A DNA stretch of 26,618 nt, from positions 1-26,618 of the forward strand of contig JBFIPU010000031.1 of assembly GCA_041609995.1 (NCBI GenBank). The letters run 5' to 3'. Position 1 is the stretch's first letter. Each line of letters opens with the position of its first letter. Below the pieces are notes generated by a model. It was given only the letters and a program-made list of their open reading frames with translations, had not been told where the DNA came from and made no database searches. Positions 1 to 7,605 of the stretch are shown here, in pieces. This stretch comes from JABDOU01 sp041609995. GTDB taxonomy: Bacteria; Actinomycetota; Acidimicrobiia; Spongiisociales; SHLN01. A program made the translations under genes and the position numbers.

Positions 1-1
1 A

Positions 2-709
2 GCGGATCTCGGCACAGCCCAACTCCTGGCCGTTCACCGCAATCGATCAACGGGCCGATGTTGGCTGGTGCTGGAGTTCGTCGAGGGTACCGTCATCGAG
101 AACCCGGCCGATCAACTCGCCGTTGAGGCGGTCGCCTGGCTTGCCCGGATGCAGTCCCGGTTCCTTTCCCATCCCGCTCTGGTGGGTGCAGACACGGAAC
201 TCCCTCGGCATGACACCGCGTTCTTCTCATCACCCGTCGAGGAGGCCCGGAGGCAGGTTGCGTTGATCTCACCGGCTTCTGTCGGGAGGTTTGGGGAGTT
301 GTTGGATCGCTACGAGCCGGTCGTGGAGCTCCTGGCGACGCAGCCGCGCTCTCTGGTCCATGGCGGGTACATTCCGTGGCACGTCTTCGTGGATGCATCC
401 GCCGATCCGTTGCGGGTCACCGCCATCGACTGGGAACTGGCGGCCGCGGGGAGTCCGCTATTCGACCTGGCATACTTCACGGACTGGGCAGATGCTCATG
501 TGCAGGACCGTCTGCACCACGCCTATCGGTTGGCGGCAGAGGCCCATGGCGTTCCCCTTCCGGATCGCGAGTCGATGGAGCGCATCATCAGCGGTTTGCG
601 GCTTCACCGCACCGTGGAGTGGCTCAGCAAGAGCGTCGCAAGGAGGTACCCACCCACGAAAGTAGCGAAGCTGGTCCGACGTGCTGAGTCCCTGATCACC
701 GGCACCTGA
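2..709 (+). CDS. APH-family phosphotransferase, 5'-truncated, with degenerate catalytic loop
   Basis: The frame is open from base 2 to the TGA ending at 709, so the gene starts upstream of the window; the ATG at 68 is probably internal. The C-terminal half has the layout of the aminoglycoside/choline/homoserine-kinase (APH) fold: LVHGGYIPWHVFVD is where the catalytic loop HGDxxxxN is expected, followed about 15 residues later by AIDWELAAAGSPLFDLAYF, which matches the metal-binding D-[WF]-E segment of the family. The catalytic Asp of HGD reads Gly and the Asn reads His, so phosphotransfer may be lost or altered. No substrate can be named. It converges on the downstream ABC exporter gene with 12 bp between the stop codons, leaving no room for a separate terminator. 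The fold assignment is fairly secure; activity is uncertain. Confidence 0.7.
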   Translation, partial: ADLGTAQLLAVHRNRSTGRCWLVLEFVEGTVIENPADQLAVEAVAWLARMQSRFLSHPALVGADTELPRHDTAFFSSPVEEARRQVALISPASVGRFGELLDRYEPVVELLATQPRSLVHGGYIPWHVFVDASADPLRVTAIDWELAAAGSPLFDLAYFTDWADAHVQDRLHHAYRLAAEAHGVPLPDRESMERIISGLRLHRTVEWLSKSVARRYPPTKVAKLVRRAESLITGT

Positions 710-721
710 GGCGGCCGCGAG

Positions 722-3145
722 TCAGCGCGGCGTCTGGGCCGTTTGGCTGGACAGGCGACCCGCTTCGGCCCGGACCGGCCTGGGGACAATCACCCCGTCT
801 TCGAACTCCAGGATGAAGTCGCAGCGCTCCAGCGTCTCGCGGCGATGGGCGATCATGAAGGTGGTCCGGCCTTCCATGAGCTTGTCCATCGCCTCGAGAA
901 TGGCGGCCTCGGTTGCGATATCGACCGAGCTCGTCGGCTCGTCGAGTATGAGAATCGGCGCGTCGTAGAGGAATGCCCGCGCCAGTGACAAGCGTTGTCG
1001 TTCTCCCCCCGAAAGCGTCATCCCTCTCTCCCCGACCAGGGTGTCGTAACCGTCCGGGAGAGCCGAAACGAATTCGTGGGCTCCCGCCATCCGGGTAGCC
1101 GCCACGATCTCGTCGAACGTCGCCCGCGGACGGGCGTAGGCGACATTGTTGGCGATCGAGGTAGAGAAAAGCACCGGCTCCTGAAGCATGATCGTGAACT
1201 GTGCCCTCAGGTCGCGTAAGCGGTAATTGCGCAAGTCCGTTCCGTCGAGGAAGACGATGCCCCTGACCGGATCGTAGAAACGGGCGAGCAAGCTCACGAA
1301 CGTCGTCTTGCCGGCACCGGTCCTCCCGGCCAAGCCCACCTTCGTACCTGCCGGAACCTCCACGGAGACATTCCCGAGAACCTGGGCCTGGCGGTCGTAC
1401 GAGAAGGACACGTTCCGAAACTCGATGTGACCCCTGGCCCTCTTGATCGGTTTGGCGTTGGGACGTTCGGCAACGTCCGGAATTTCATCCAACAACTCAA
1501 ACGCCCGTTCGGCGCCGGCCAGTTGTCGATTCACACTTGCGCTCCGGTTGCTCAGAGTCTTCAGTGGCCCGTACAGCTGACCCAGATAGCTCAGCACCAG
1601 GAGAAGCGCTCCAAGCGTGAGCGAACCGTCTCTCACGCCGTTCACGCCCACGAACAGCACGAGCGCGGTTCCCACGGCGGTGGTGAGATTCACGAGAAGC
1701 GAGAACGCCCCTTCGCCAACGGTGAGGCTGATCCGGGCTTCGACTCCTTCGCTGCTCTTGCTGACAAAGCGTTCTTGTTCTTCGTCCTCGCGCCCGAACG
1801 CTTTGACGACCCGGAGGGAGGTCAGCACCTCTTGTACCACCTTGAGTGCCGAGCTTTCGAGCCGATGGGCTTCCTTGTATCTCGGACGCATACGCCGGCG
1901 GTACAACCGCGTGTACAGGAACAGCATTGGTGAGATGCCGAGAGCAACCAGGGCGAGGCGCAGGTCGATGCGGAAGATGATGACGAGCATCGATGCGAGA
2001 GTGACGAACGCCGTCACCACGGGAATCAACGTTTTGATGGCGATGTTTTGAATCGCTCTCGCATCGTTTTGAATGCGGTAAATGGAATCCGCCGTTCCGC
2101 GGGCGTCGTGAAACGCAAATGAAAGCCGCTGCACGTGCGTCAGGAGCTTGCTCTGAAAGCTCAACGTGAGCTTTTCGCCGGTGGATGCCTGGAGAAACGT
2201 CGTGCCGAGTTCTTGAGCGGCGGAGAGCAGGGCGATGACGACCAGCAATCCTGCTGCTACCACGAGTATCCCGGTGGTTGATTCCGTCATCGAGCTCGGT
2301 AGGAGGGCGTCGATGAAGCGCGGAAGAGGCTCTGATCCGAGGGCACTGTCGACTGCGATGGCGAGGGGCACCGGTGTCAAGAGCGCCAGCGGGGCCGAGA
2401 GCAGGCTCAGAATCAGATACGCAGTGATGCGCATCCGGTACGGTCTTGCCTCGCGAAGCGAGCGGCGCAAGAGCCGGAGATCGGACACGACGCCACGCCG
2501 ACCGGCCACCTCTTTGCCTGAATCTGAGAGGGCTGCATCTTCGGCTTGTGGTGTCTTCGGTCGCGTGCTTCGCACGTCACTGCGGATTGCACTGGCGGGC
2601 TTCTGGCCGGCGAACCCCACTGCATCTCGGGCTATCGAGCGCGGGCCAGACCTGCGATTCTCAATCCGGCATTCGGCAGAGCAGTAGAGGGGGACGGGCC
2701 CCCTGGGCTTGACCTCCCCCAGCTCTCCGCAGTGACGGCACACGATGTGCTTCGGCCTCCGTTGCCTGCTCTTCCCAGCAGATCCCTCCGCGAATGCACA
2801 TTCGGCAGAGCAGAACTGGCCGTCGCTGTCTTCCTGTCTGGCCACAAACGCGCCTGAGCAATGGAGGCATCGGGCAAACGGTGATTCCGGTGATTCCGGT
2901 GATTCCGTCGCCACCGGCTGCTCTGGCGCGGATTGGTCGGCGGAGGAAGGCGGTTGGCGTGCGCCATACCTCAAGAGAACGGTGACTTCGTCAGCCGTAA
3001 CCGTCAGTCGTTGGTGCGAACCACACCGCGGACAGTCAAAGTTGCACTCACCGCGTCTGCCCCTCGGGTCGCGTTCCACCCACACATCAGCAGCCTGCAG
3101 ATCGACATCACCACAGGCCTGGCACGTGGCCTTGATCCCACTCAC
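722..3145 (-). CDS. ABC exporter (fused TMD-NBD) with N-terminal triple zinc-finger extension
   Basis: The product is 807 aa, whereas a TMD-NBD half transporter usually has about 580-600. The extra ~225 N-terminal residues hold three cysteine modules: C8xxC11...C38xxC41 (plus C34), C93xxC96...C112xxxC116 and C136xxC139...C155xxxC159. The last two both end in a CSAEC motif, like short FCS/MYM-type zinc fingers. A Ser/Pro-rich linker lies near 62-90 and a basic linker near 160-220. The membrane domain spans about 235-530 with six plausible helices. The ATPase domain has Walker A GRTGAGKTT (608), Q-loop LQEP (654), signature LSGGE (711), Walker B ILILDEP (731) and the H-loop AHR (766). The start is GTG at 3145 with GGAG 10 nt upstream. 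An internal start giving a normal exporter cannot be excluded, but the frame is open throughout. This is a homodimer-type exporter with unknown substrate; the zinc part should be cytoplasmic. Confidence 0.9.
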   Translation of the reverse strand: MSGIKATCQACGDVDLQAADVWVERDPRGRRGECNFDCPRCGSHQRLTVTADEVTVLLRYGARQPPSSADQSAPEQPVATESPESPESPFARCLHCSGAFVARQEDSDGQFCSAECAFAEGSAGKSRQRRPKHIVCRHCGELGEVKPRGPVPLYCSAECRIENRRSGPRSIARDAVGFAGQKPASAIRSDVRSTRPKTPQAEDAALSDSGKEVAGRRGVVSDLRLLRRSLREARPYRMRITAYLILSLLSAPLALLTPVPLAIAVDSALGSEPLPRFIDALLPSSMTESTTGILVVAAGLLVVIALLSAAQELGTTFLQASTGEKLTLSFQSKLLTHVQRLSFAFHDARGTADSIYRIQNDARAIQNIAIKTLIPVVTAFVTLASMLVIIFRIDLRLALVALGISPMLFLYTRLYRRRMRPRYKEAHRLESSALKVVQEVLTSLRVVKAFGREDEEQERFVSKSSEGVEARISLTVGEGAFSLLVNLTTAVGTALVLFVGVNGVRDGSLTLGALLLVLSYLGQLYGPLKTLSNRSASVNRQLAGAERAFELLDEIPDVAERPNAKPIKRARGHIEFRNVSFSYDRQAQVLGNVSVEVPAGTKVGLAGRTGAGKTTFVSLLARFYDPVRGIVFLDGTDLRNYRLRDLRAQFTIMLQEPVLFSTSIANNVAYARPRATFDEIVAATRMAGAHEFVSALPDGYDTLVGERGMTLSGGERQRLSLARAFLYDAPILILDEPTSSVDIATEAAILEAMDKLMEGRTTFMIAHRRETLERCDFILEFEDGVIVPRPVRAEAGRLSSQTAQTPR
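2880..2906. repeat. Three tandem 9-bp units inside the ABC exporter gene
   Basis: Three perfect copies of GGTGATTCC encode, on the minus strand, the Glu-Ser-Pro triplets of the linker between the first and second zinc modules (residues ~81-89). The unit is a multiple of 3, so copy-number change by slippage would keep the frame. Confidence 0.9.
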
Positions 3146-3304
3146 AGCGGTTTCACTCCGTCTCCGTCATCACCGATCAGATCCGCGCAACAGACCGTGG
3201 TTCGGCGGTCCCGATTGCCGGCAGGGACGAGGCGCGAGTCCGCGGCTCATCCGACACCGGCTGTGTTCCCTCCAGAAAGTTACTCGAACGCTCAGCGTGA
3301 CGTC

Positions 3305-3343
3305 GGCGGTACCGGCGGTGCCGGCCGGTGCCGATGGTGCGGG
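3305..3343. repeat. GC-rich degenerate GGTGCCGGC-like tandem units
   Basis: Four imperfect units (GGTACCGGC, GGTGCCGGC, CGGTGCCGA, TGGTGCGGG) lie between the tRNA 3' end and the ABC exporter start. They could form GC-rich hairpins, but there is no T-tract, so I do not call a terminator. Nothing else is recognisable in the 232-bp gap 3146-3377. Confidence 0.4.
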
Positions 3344-3377
3344 CGGCCTGGACGGCCTGCCGGAGCATGCATCACCG

Positions 3378-3454
<77 letters not shown>

Positions 3455-3471
3455 TTGTCGAGTAGGGGTGA

Positions 3472-3498
3472 ATGGTAGTGGCCGGGGTCGGCGCACAA
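3472..3498 (-). promoter_or_regulatory. Possible promoter of tRNA-Pro
   Basis: On the minus strand TTGTGC (3498-3493) and TACCAT (3477-3472) resemble -35 and -10 hexamers, separated by 15 nt. The -10 lies about 18 nt before the tRNA 5' end, a normal distance. The spacer is short, so this is tentative. Confidence 0.35.
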
Positions 3499-3524
3499 GG
3501 CGACGGCTGAGTTCGATCGGCCGA

Positions 3525-5327
3525 TCAGGGTGCTTGCGGCAGGCTCAACTCGAAGATGCTCTCGCCATCTGCATATCGGTAGGTCACATCCCCGCCCATC
3601 AGGCGGGCGAGTTGCCGGGAGATGGCGAGGCCGAGACCGAGGGATCCGGTCACGCCTTTGGCGTCGTGCGCCCGCTCGTACGGTTCGAATATCCGTTCAC
3701 GGTCCTCCTCGGGTATCGGGTCCCCGTTGTCGCACACGATCACGCTCGACATCGATCCGCTGCTCCGGACGCTCACCAGGATCGTGTCGCCGCCGTAGCG
3801 GAGAGCGTTTGACACGAAGTTGCGAATGATCTGGCGGACCCGGTCCGGGTCTCCCACCGCCCGAACCGCCCCGCCGGACAAATCGACGTTGACGATTTGA
3901 TCGCTCTCAAACGACTCCAGTACCTGGGCGGCCTGGGCGCGCAGATCGATCCGCACCTGCACCACCTGGAGCTTGCCGATATCGGCTTTGGCTGCAACCA
4001 GCAGGTCGTTGACGATGTTCGTCAGGTCGGTTCCCTGCTGCACCACCCGTTCGAGAAACTCACCGCGTTCCTCGGATGTCAGTTTGCCCCCCGAGTCCCG
4101 GAGCACTTCCCCGAACCCGACGACCGCCGTGAGCGGAGTGCGAAGCTCGTGGCTCACGGTGGCCAGAAATTCGTCCTTCGAGCGAATGAGTTCCTCGAGA
4201 GAATCTCGAGCCTGCTCCCGTTCCCAAAACGCGCCGATCATGGTTGCCGCGATTGTCAATAGGGAGAGGTCTTCTTGGTTCCATTTCCGCGGGGTCTCCA
4301 TGTCGGAGAAACCGATCAAACCGGCCCACTCGTCATCGATGAAGATCGGAATATCCAGCTCGCTTTTCAGCGGATGGGGGGCCAGCGAGTACTGCTCGAA
4401 TTCGGGCCCGTCGAGCTCCTCGGGGATCAAGAGGAAGGGCTCTCCACGCTCGAGCCGCCTGCGAGACGTGGGCATCCGGGACCACGGAACCAGGCTCCAA
4501 TAGTCATCGATCCCCTCGGTGTGGACGTGTTGAGCGGCGACTTCGGCCACCATCTGCGAGCAGAGTCCGAGTTCGCGATCGCTCACATTGCGCTCGACGA
4601 AGACATAGCACGCCTGCGTAGCCGACAGCAATGCCTCGATCGCGCGTTCAAGTCGATGCTCGCCTTTGCTCGACAACAGTGTTCGGGCGCAGGTGGCGAT
4701 GGCTTCCTGGAATCGAATCTGCTGTTCCTGGGCAGCAGCGTGCCGCTCGAGTTCTGCCCGCGACCGGGCGTTGCGGATTGCACTGCCGATGATGTTCGCA
4801 ATCGAGACGAGAACGTCCTCGTCCTCGGAGTCGAAGGAACGGGGTCGCACCGAATGTGCGACCAGCACGCCGTATGTCTCGTCGCCGCCCGGTATTGCGA
4901 CACAGATGCCGCTGACGATGCCATGCGCGCTCAGCAGCGTCTCACGGCCGAAGCGTCCATCGGTTCTCAGATCCTCGACGATGGCGGGCCGATGATGGCG
5001 AAGTGCCCATCCCGCTTGTGAATTGTCGCCGGACGTGATCGTGATACCCCCCACCCGCACGCTGTCGGACCAGCCACATCCGGCTACCAGGACCAGGGGC
5101 TGACCCGGTCCGGGCTGATGGAGTACTCCTGCATATTCGACCCCGAGAGATTCACATACCCGCTGAGTGGCCAGATCAAGGAGGCCGTCGACGTCGTTTC
5201 CACTGAGGGCGCGCTGGCTCAGCTCGGCAACTGCCGCCTGCCGAAACACTGGACCGGCCGGGGCAGGGCCGTCAGAAAGTCGGTTGTAAGAATGGGCTGC
5301 CTCGTAGGCCATGGAAGAGCTCCACAC
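3525..5327 (-). CDS. Soluble sensor histidine kinase with two GAF domains
   Basis: This 600-aa protein has no convincing membrane helix, so it is probably cytosolic. In order it shows a GAF domain (~40-190), a coiled segment (~188-205), a second GAF-like domain (~205-370), HisKA with the H-box ATVSHELRTPL (phospho-acceptor H393), and an HATPase_c domain with N-box RNFVSNALRYG (N503/N507), G1 VCDNGDPI (533) and G2 GSLGLGLAIS (561). It should autophosphorylate and pass phosphate to a response regulator, but no regulator gene is adjacent, so it is an orphan kinase here. GAF domains usually bind small ligands or chromophores; the ligand is unknown. Two starts are plausible: GTG 5327 (GGGAGG about 10 nt upstream) or ATG 5312 (GGAG 7 nt upstream), which removes five residues. 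Confidence 0.93.
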   Translation of the reverse strand: MWSSSMAYEAAHSYNRLSDGPAPAGPVFRQAAVAELSQRALSGNDVDGLLDLATQRVCESLGVEYAGVLHQPGPGQPLVLVAGCGWSDSVRVGGITITSGDNSQAGWALRHHRPAIVEDLRTDGRFGRETLLSAHGIVSGICVAIPGGDETYGVLVAHSVRPRSFDSEDEDVLVSIANIIGSAIRNARSRAELERHAAAQEQQIRFQEAIATCARTLLSSKGEHRLERAIEALLSATQACYVFVERNVSDRELGLCSQMVAEVAAQHVHTEGIDDYWSLVPWSRMPTSRRRLERGEPFLLIPEELDGPEFEQYSLAPHPLKSELDIPIFIDDEWAGLIGFSDMETPRKWNQEDLSLLTIAATMIGAFWEREQARDSLEELIRSKDEFLATVSHELRTPLTAVVGFGEVLRDSGGKLTSEERGEFLERVVQQGTDLTNIVNDLLVAAKADIGKLQVVQVRIDLRAQAAQVLESFESDQIVNVDLSGGAVRAVGDPDRVRQIIRNFVSNALRYGGDTILVSVRSSGSMSSVIVCDNGDPIPEEDRERIFEPYERAHDAKGVTGSLGLGLAISRQLARLMGGDVTYRYADGESIFELSLPQAP

Positions 5328-5403
5328 GCTGCCTGATCCTCCCGAGAGAATCGACAGGTTTTCGGTGCCGCTTGAGACATCATCCGGGCGATATCGATAG
5401 CGC

Positions 5404-5628
5404 TTACCGATGCCCCTTCAACCTGTGCTCGAGAACGGCAAGATCGCGCGTGTCAGGACGAACACAGCCGGTCCGACCAGCGGCGCTGTCGTCCACCACC
5501 CGCCGACGCCACGCCGAGCAGCCGGCAGCCTGTTTTCGCAAGACATCCAATGCCGGGAGGTCGCCCGCCAGTAGGGCATCCGTGACTCGACGCTCGAACG
5601 GAGTGAGGGACTTGTCGTTTCGAGTCAC
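5404..5628 (-). CDS. Small protein of unknown function (74 aa)
   Basis: The GTG start at 5628 lies 9 nt after the stop of the nitroreductase-family gene on the same strand, which suggests co-transcription. The first ~35 residues (LTPFERRVTDALLAGDLPAL, then DVLRKQ) look like a real protein and recall small bacterial proteins beginning LTPFE-x-V-x3-LLAGD; that resemblance is from memory. The second half is Arg- and Cys-rich, and I recognise nothing in it in this or the other two frames, so the gene may be decayed. No domain or catalytic motif is visible. The 75 bp between it and the histidine kinase hold nothing I can name. Confidence 0.5.
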   Translation of the reverse strand: MTRNDKSLTPFERRVTDALLAGDLPALDVLRKQAAGCSAWRRRVVDDSAAGRTGCVRPDTRDLAVLEHRLKGHR

Positions 5629-5637
5629 GAGATCGAC

Positions 5638-6099
5638 TCAACCCGACGGCGCCGGCTCCAGGATCCAGATCGGAATGTCTCGACCGGCTCGCTCCCGATA
5701 CACGTCGTACACCGGGTAGAAGTCGGCAAAGCGCTGGAAGATGGCGTCCTCGTCCTCTTCGGCAGCCGGACGGGCGATGCGGTGGGTCGTCTGTCGGTCG
5801 AGCGTGACCTGGCAACGCGGATTGGCGCGGAGGTTCTTGGACCAGTTGGGTTCTGCGCCCCCGTAGTTGGTGGCGGGAACCGCCACTCCCCCGTCAACTT
5901 CTACATAGAACAACGGTGCTTTGCGTTCCTCCCCGGATTTGCGCCCGATGGTGGCGAGCACCAGCGTCGGCCACGGCGTGGATCGCAGACCGAGCGGCAC
6001 CAGAACTTTGTCGAGGACGGGAACCAGACCTCGCGAGATGGGCCTAAACCATGGCCGGTCACCGATCGCTTTTGCGACTCGGGCGTAGGCCTCGAGCAT
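5638..6099 (-). CDS. Deazaflavin (F420)-dependent nitroreductase-family protein
   Basis: This 153-aa protein matches the small split-barrel family that includes M. tuberculosis Ddn. Typical segments are LVLATIGRKSGEERKAPLFYVEVDGGVAVPATNYGG (given in pieces: GRKSGEERKAPL, then ATNYGG), followed by PNWSKNLRANPRC and a C-terminal FADFYPVYDVYRERAGR segment. Members bind F420H2 and reduce quinones or nitro compounds; the substrate here is unknown. The frame is open further upstream into der, but the start is placed at ATG 6099 because it overlaps the stop of the preceding membrane-protein gene in a TGATG junction and gives the normal family N-terminus. The family is rare outside Actinobacteria and Chloroflexi, which supports the taxonomic guess. 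Confidence 0.88.
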   Translation of the reverse strand: MLEAYARVAKAIGDRPWFRPISRGLVPVLDKVLVPLGLRSTPWPTLVLATIGRKSGEERKAPLFYVEVDGGVAVPATNYGGAEPNWSKNLRANPRCQVTLDRQTTHRIARPAAEEDEDAIFQRFADFYPVYDVYRERAGRDIPIWILEPAPSG

Positions 6100-6287
6100 C
6101 AGCCGAGGCCCCGCAGCCAGTCGATGCTCCATCCCACCATTTGGATGATGCGCAGTATCACATAGGCGATCGCGAGGCCGGCGATCACCTTGAACCCGAG
6201 CGGCGTCGGTTCTTCGGCGGCGGGCTCGGAGGGGGGCAGGTTCAGTTTCGGCCGGGTCGGCTCTGTCGGCTGCGCGGGGTGATCCAT
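6099..6287 (-). CDS. Small single-helix membrane protein (62 aa)
   Basis: The N-terminal ~30 residues are Pro/Glu/Thr-rich and hydrophilic. One hydrophobic helix follows (GFKVIAGLAIAYVILRIIQM, residues ~31-50), then a short amphipathic end. No family is recognised. The ATG at 6287 lies inside the 3' end of der, overlapping it by 46 nt in another frame. No start codon follows the der stop before the helix, so this overlapping start is the only sensible one. No clear ribosome-binding site is seen, which suggests translational coupling to der. Its stop overlaps the start of the nitroreductase-family gene by 1 nt. It may be an accessory membrane anchor for that neighbour, but this is speculation. 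Confidence 0.7.
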   Translation of the reverse strand: MDHPAQPTEPTRPKLNLPPSEPAAEEPTPLGFKVIAGLAIAYVILRIIQMVGWSIDWLRGLG

Positions 6288-7579
6288 ACCGGGGTCGCTG
6301 TGTAGTCGTCGTGCTCTCGCACCTTGCCTTCCAGGTACCGAAGATAGTCGGCTCCCAGCTCACCGCCCGACACCATGAGGACGATCTCGGGTGGGTCGAT
6401 ACCGGACTGAACCGCGTACAGGATCTTGGGACGCCGGCCCTTGCGCACCGGAGGCGGATGCACTTGCTGCCACTGCCGGACGAGCCGATTGAGTTCGCCG
6501 GTGGGGATCCGTTTTTGCCGGTTCTCGAGCGAGAGGCGTACTGCGTCGCCGATGCGCCCGATCTTGGAGCCGGTTTTGGCCGACATCGTGAGAACCGGCG
6601 CCCAGTGGGCAAACGCCAGCCGATCGCCGATGGACGCCAGGGTGGCCGCCCGCTCCTCGGCGTCGGCTTCATCCCATTTGTTGGCCAGGATGACGAGCCC
6701 GGCGCCGGCCTCTGCCGCCTCCTGGGCGAGCCGCTGATCCTGAAAGGTGGCGCCTTCGTGGCCATCGATGATCAGGAGCGCCACATCAGCCTCGGCCAGC
6801 GCCTTGCGTGCCCGCATGATGGCGTAGTAGTCGGCACCCTGGTCGATGTTGACGGCCCGTCGGCGGATCCCGGCCGTATCGACCACGCGAAACGGCTCGC
6901 CACCCATGTCGACGACGACGTCGATCGGATCCCGGGTGGTACCGGCGACCGGTGACACCAGCACCCGTTCTTCCCCGGCGAGGCGGTTGAGGAGGGTCGA
7001 CTTCCCGACATTGGGACGGCCCAGAATCGCCAGAGTGGCCACCGGCCGGTCATCGGCTGCGGTGGTTTCCGGTGGCAGCAGCTTGACGATCCGTTCCAGC
7101 AGATCTCCCGCACCCCGGCCATGGAGGGCACTCACACCCACCGGCTCCCCCAGTCCGATTGACCAGAGGTCGGCGACCAGGTAGTCGTGCTTATGCCCGT
7201 CCACCTTGTTGGCGGCCACCACCACCGGGACCCGAGCCTGGCGGAGGAGCTCGATCACGCCGGCGTCGTCCGGCGTGACTCCGGTTTGGGCGTCGACCAC
7301 GAACACGATCACATCGGCTGCCGCCATGGCCAGCTCGGCCTGTCCGCGGATATCGGCGACCAGGTCGTCTTCCGGCGTCAGCTCCCAGCCACCGGTGTCG
7401 ACGACCATGAACTCGCGGTCGTTCCATTTGGCCGGGATTTCCTTGCGGTCGCGGGTCACCCCCGCCTTTTCTTCCACCACGGCGATCCGGCGGCCGACGA
7501 TCCGGTTGACGAGGGTGGATTTGCCGACGTTGGGACGGCCGACGACTGCAACGAGAGGAAGGGGCATGAGAGGCGGCAT
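6242..7579 (-). CDS. der: Ribosome biogenesis GTPase Der (EngA)
   Basis: This 445-aa protein has two tandem GTPase domains. The first has GRPNVGKS (14-21), DTGG (61-64) and NKVD (124-127). The second has GRPNVGKS (187-194), VDTAG (233) and NKWD (300-303). A C-terminal KH-like domain (~355-435) follows, as in all Der proteins. It acts in 50S subunit maturation. The start is ATG 7579 with GAGGG 8 nt upstream; the in-frame ATG at 7567 lacks a ribosome-binding site. The C-terminal ~15 residues overlap the small membrane-protein gene. In M. tuberculosis der follows cmk, whereas here the divergent ispH separates them. Confidence 0.98.
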   Translation of the reverse strand: MPPLMPLPLVAVVGRPNVGKSTLVNRIVGRRIAVVEEKAGVTRDRKEIPAKWNDREFMVVDTGGWELTPEDDLVADIRGQAELAMAAADVIVFVVDAQTGVTPDDAGVIELLRQARVPVVVAANKVDGHKHDYLVADLWSIGLGEPVGVSALHGRGAGDLLERIVKLLPPETTAADDRPVATLAILGRPNVGKSTLLNRLAGEERVLVSPVAGTTRDPIDVVVDMGGEPFRVVDTAGIRRRAVNIDQGADYYAIMRARKALAEADVALLIIDGHEGATFQDQRLAQEAAEAGAGLVILANKWDEADAEERAATLASIGDRLAFAHWAPVLTMSAKTGSKIGRIGDAVRLSLENRQKRIPTGELNRLVRQWQQVHPPPVRKGRRPKILYAVQSGIDPPEIVLMVSGGELGADYLRYLEGKVREHDDYTATPVWITPRSRQSRPGRN

Positions 7580-7605
7580 GATACCGGCCCTCGCTCAGTA
7601 CCATC
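7580..7605. promoter_or_regulatory. 26-bp divergent gap between der and ispH
   Basis: The two start codons are only 26 bp apart on opposite strands, too little for two ordinary promoters. Promoter elements must reach into the neighbouring coding sequences, or the transcripts are leaderless or nearly so. ispH has no recognisable Shine-Dalgarno sequence, which fits a leaderless or very short leader. I could not assign -35/-10 boxes. Confidence 0.4.

Noticed and set aside
3515..3526. Perfect palindrome GATCGGCCGATC at the histidine kinase stop codon as a terminator
   Set aside because: No T-tract follows and the palindrome has no loop; a protein-binding site is possible but unsupported.
6100..6765. 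An upstream extension of the nitroreductase-family gene through the membrane protein and der
   Set aside because: The extra residues are Arg/Ser/Pro-rich shadow sequence of der; ATG 6099 gives the family length.
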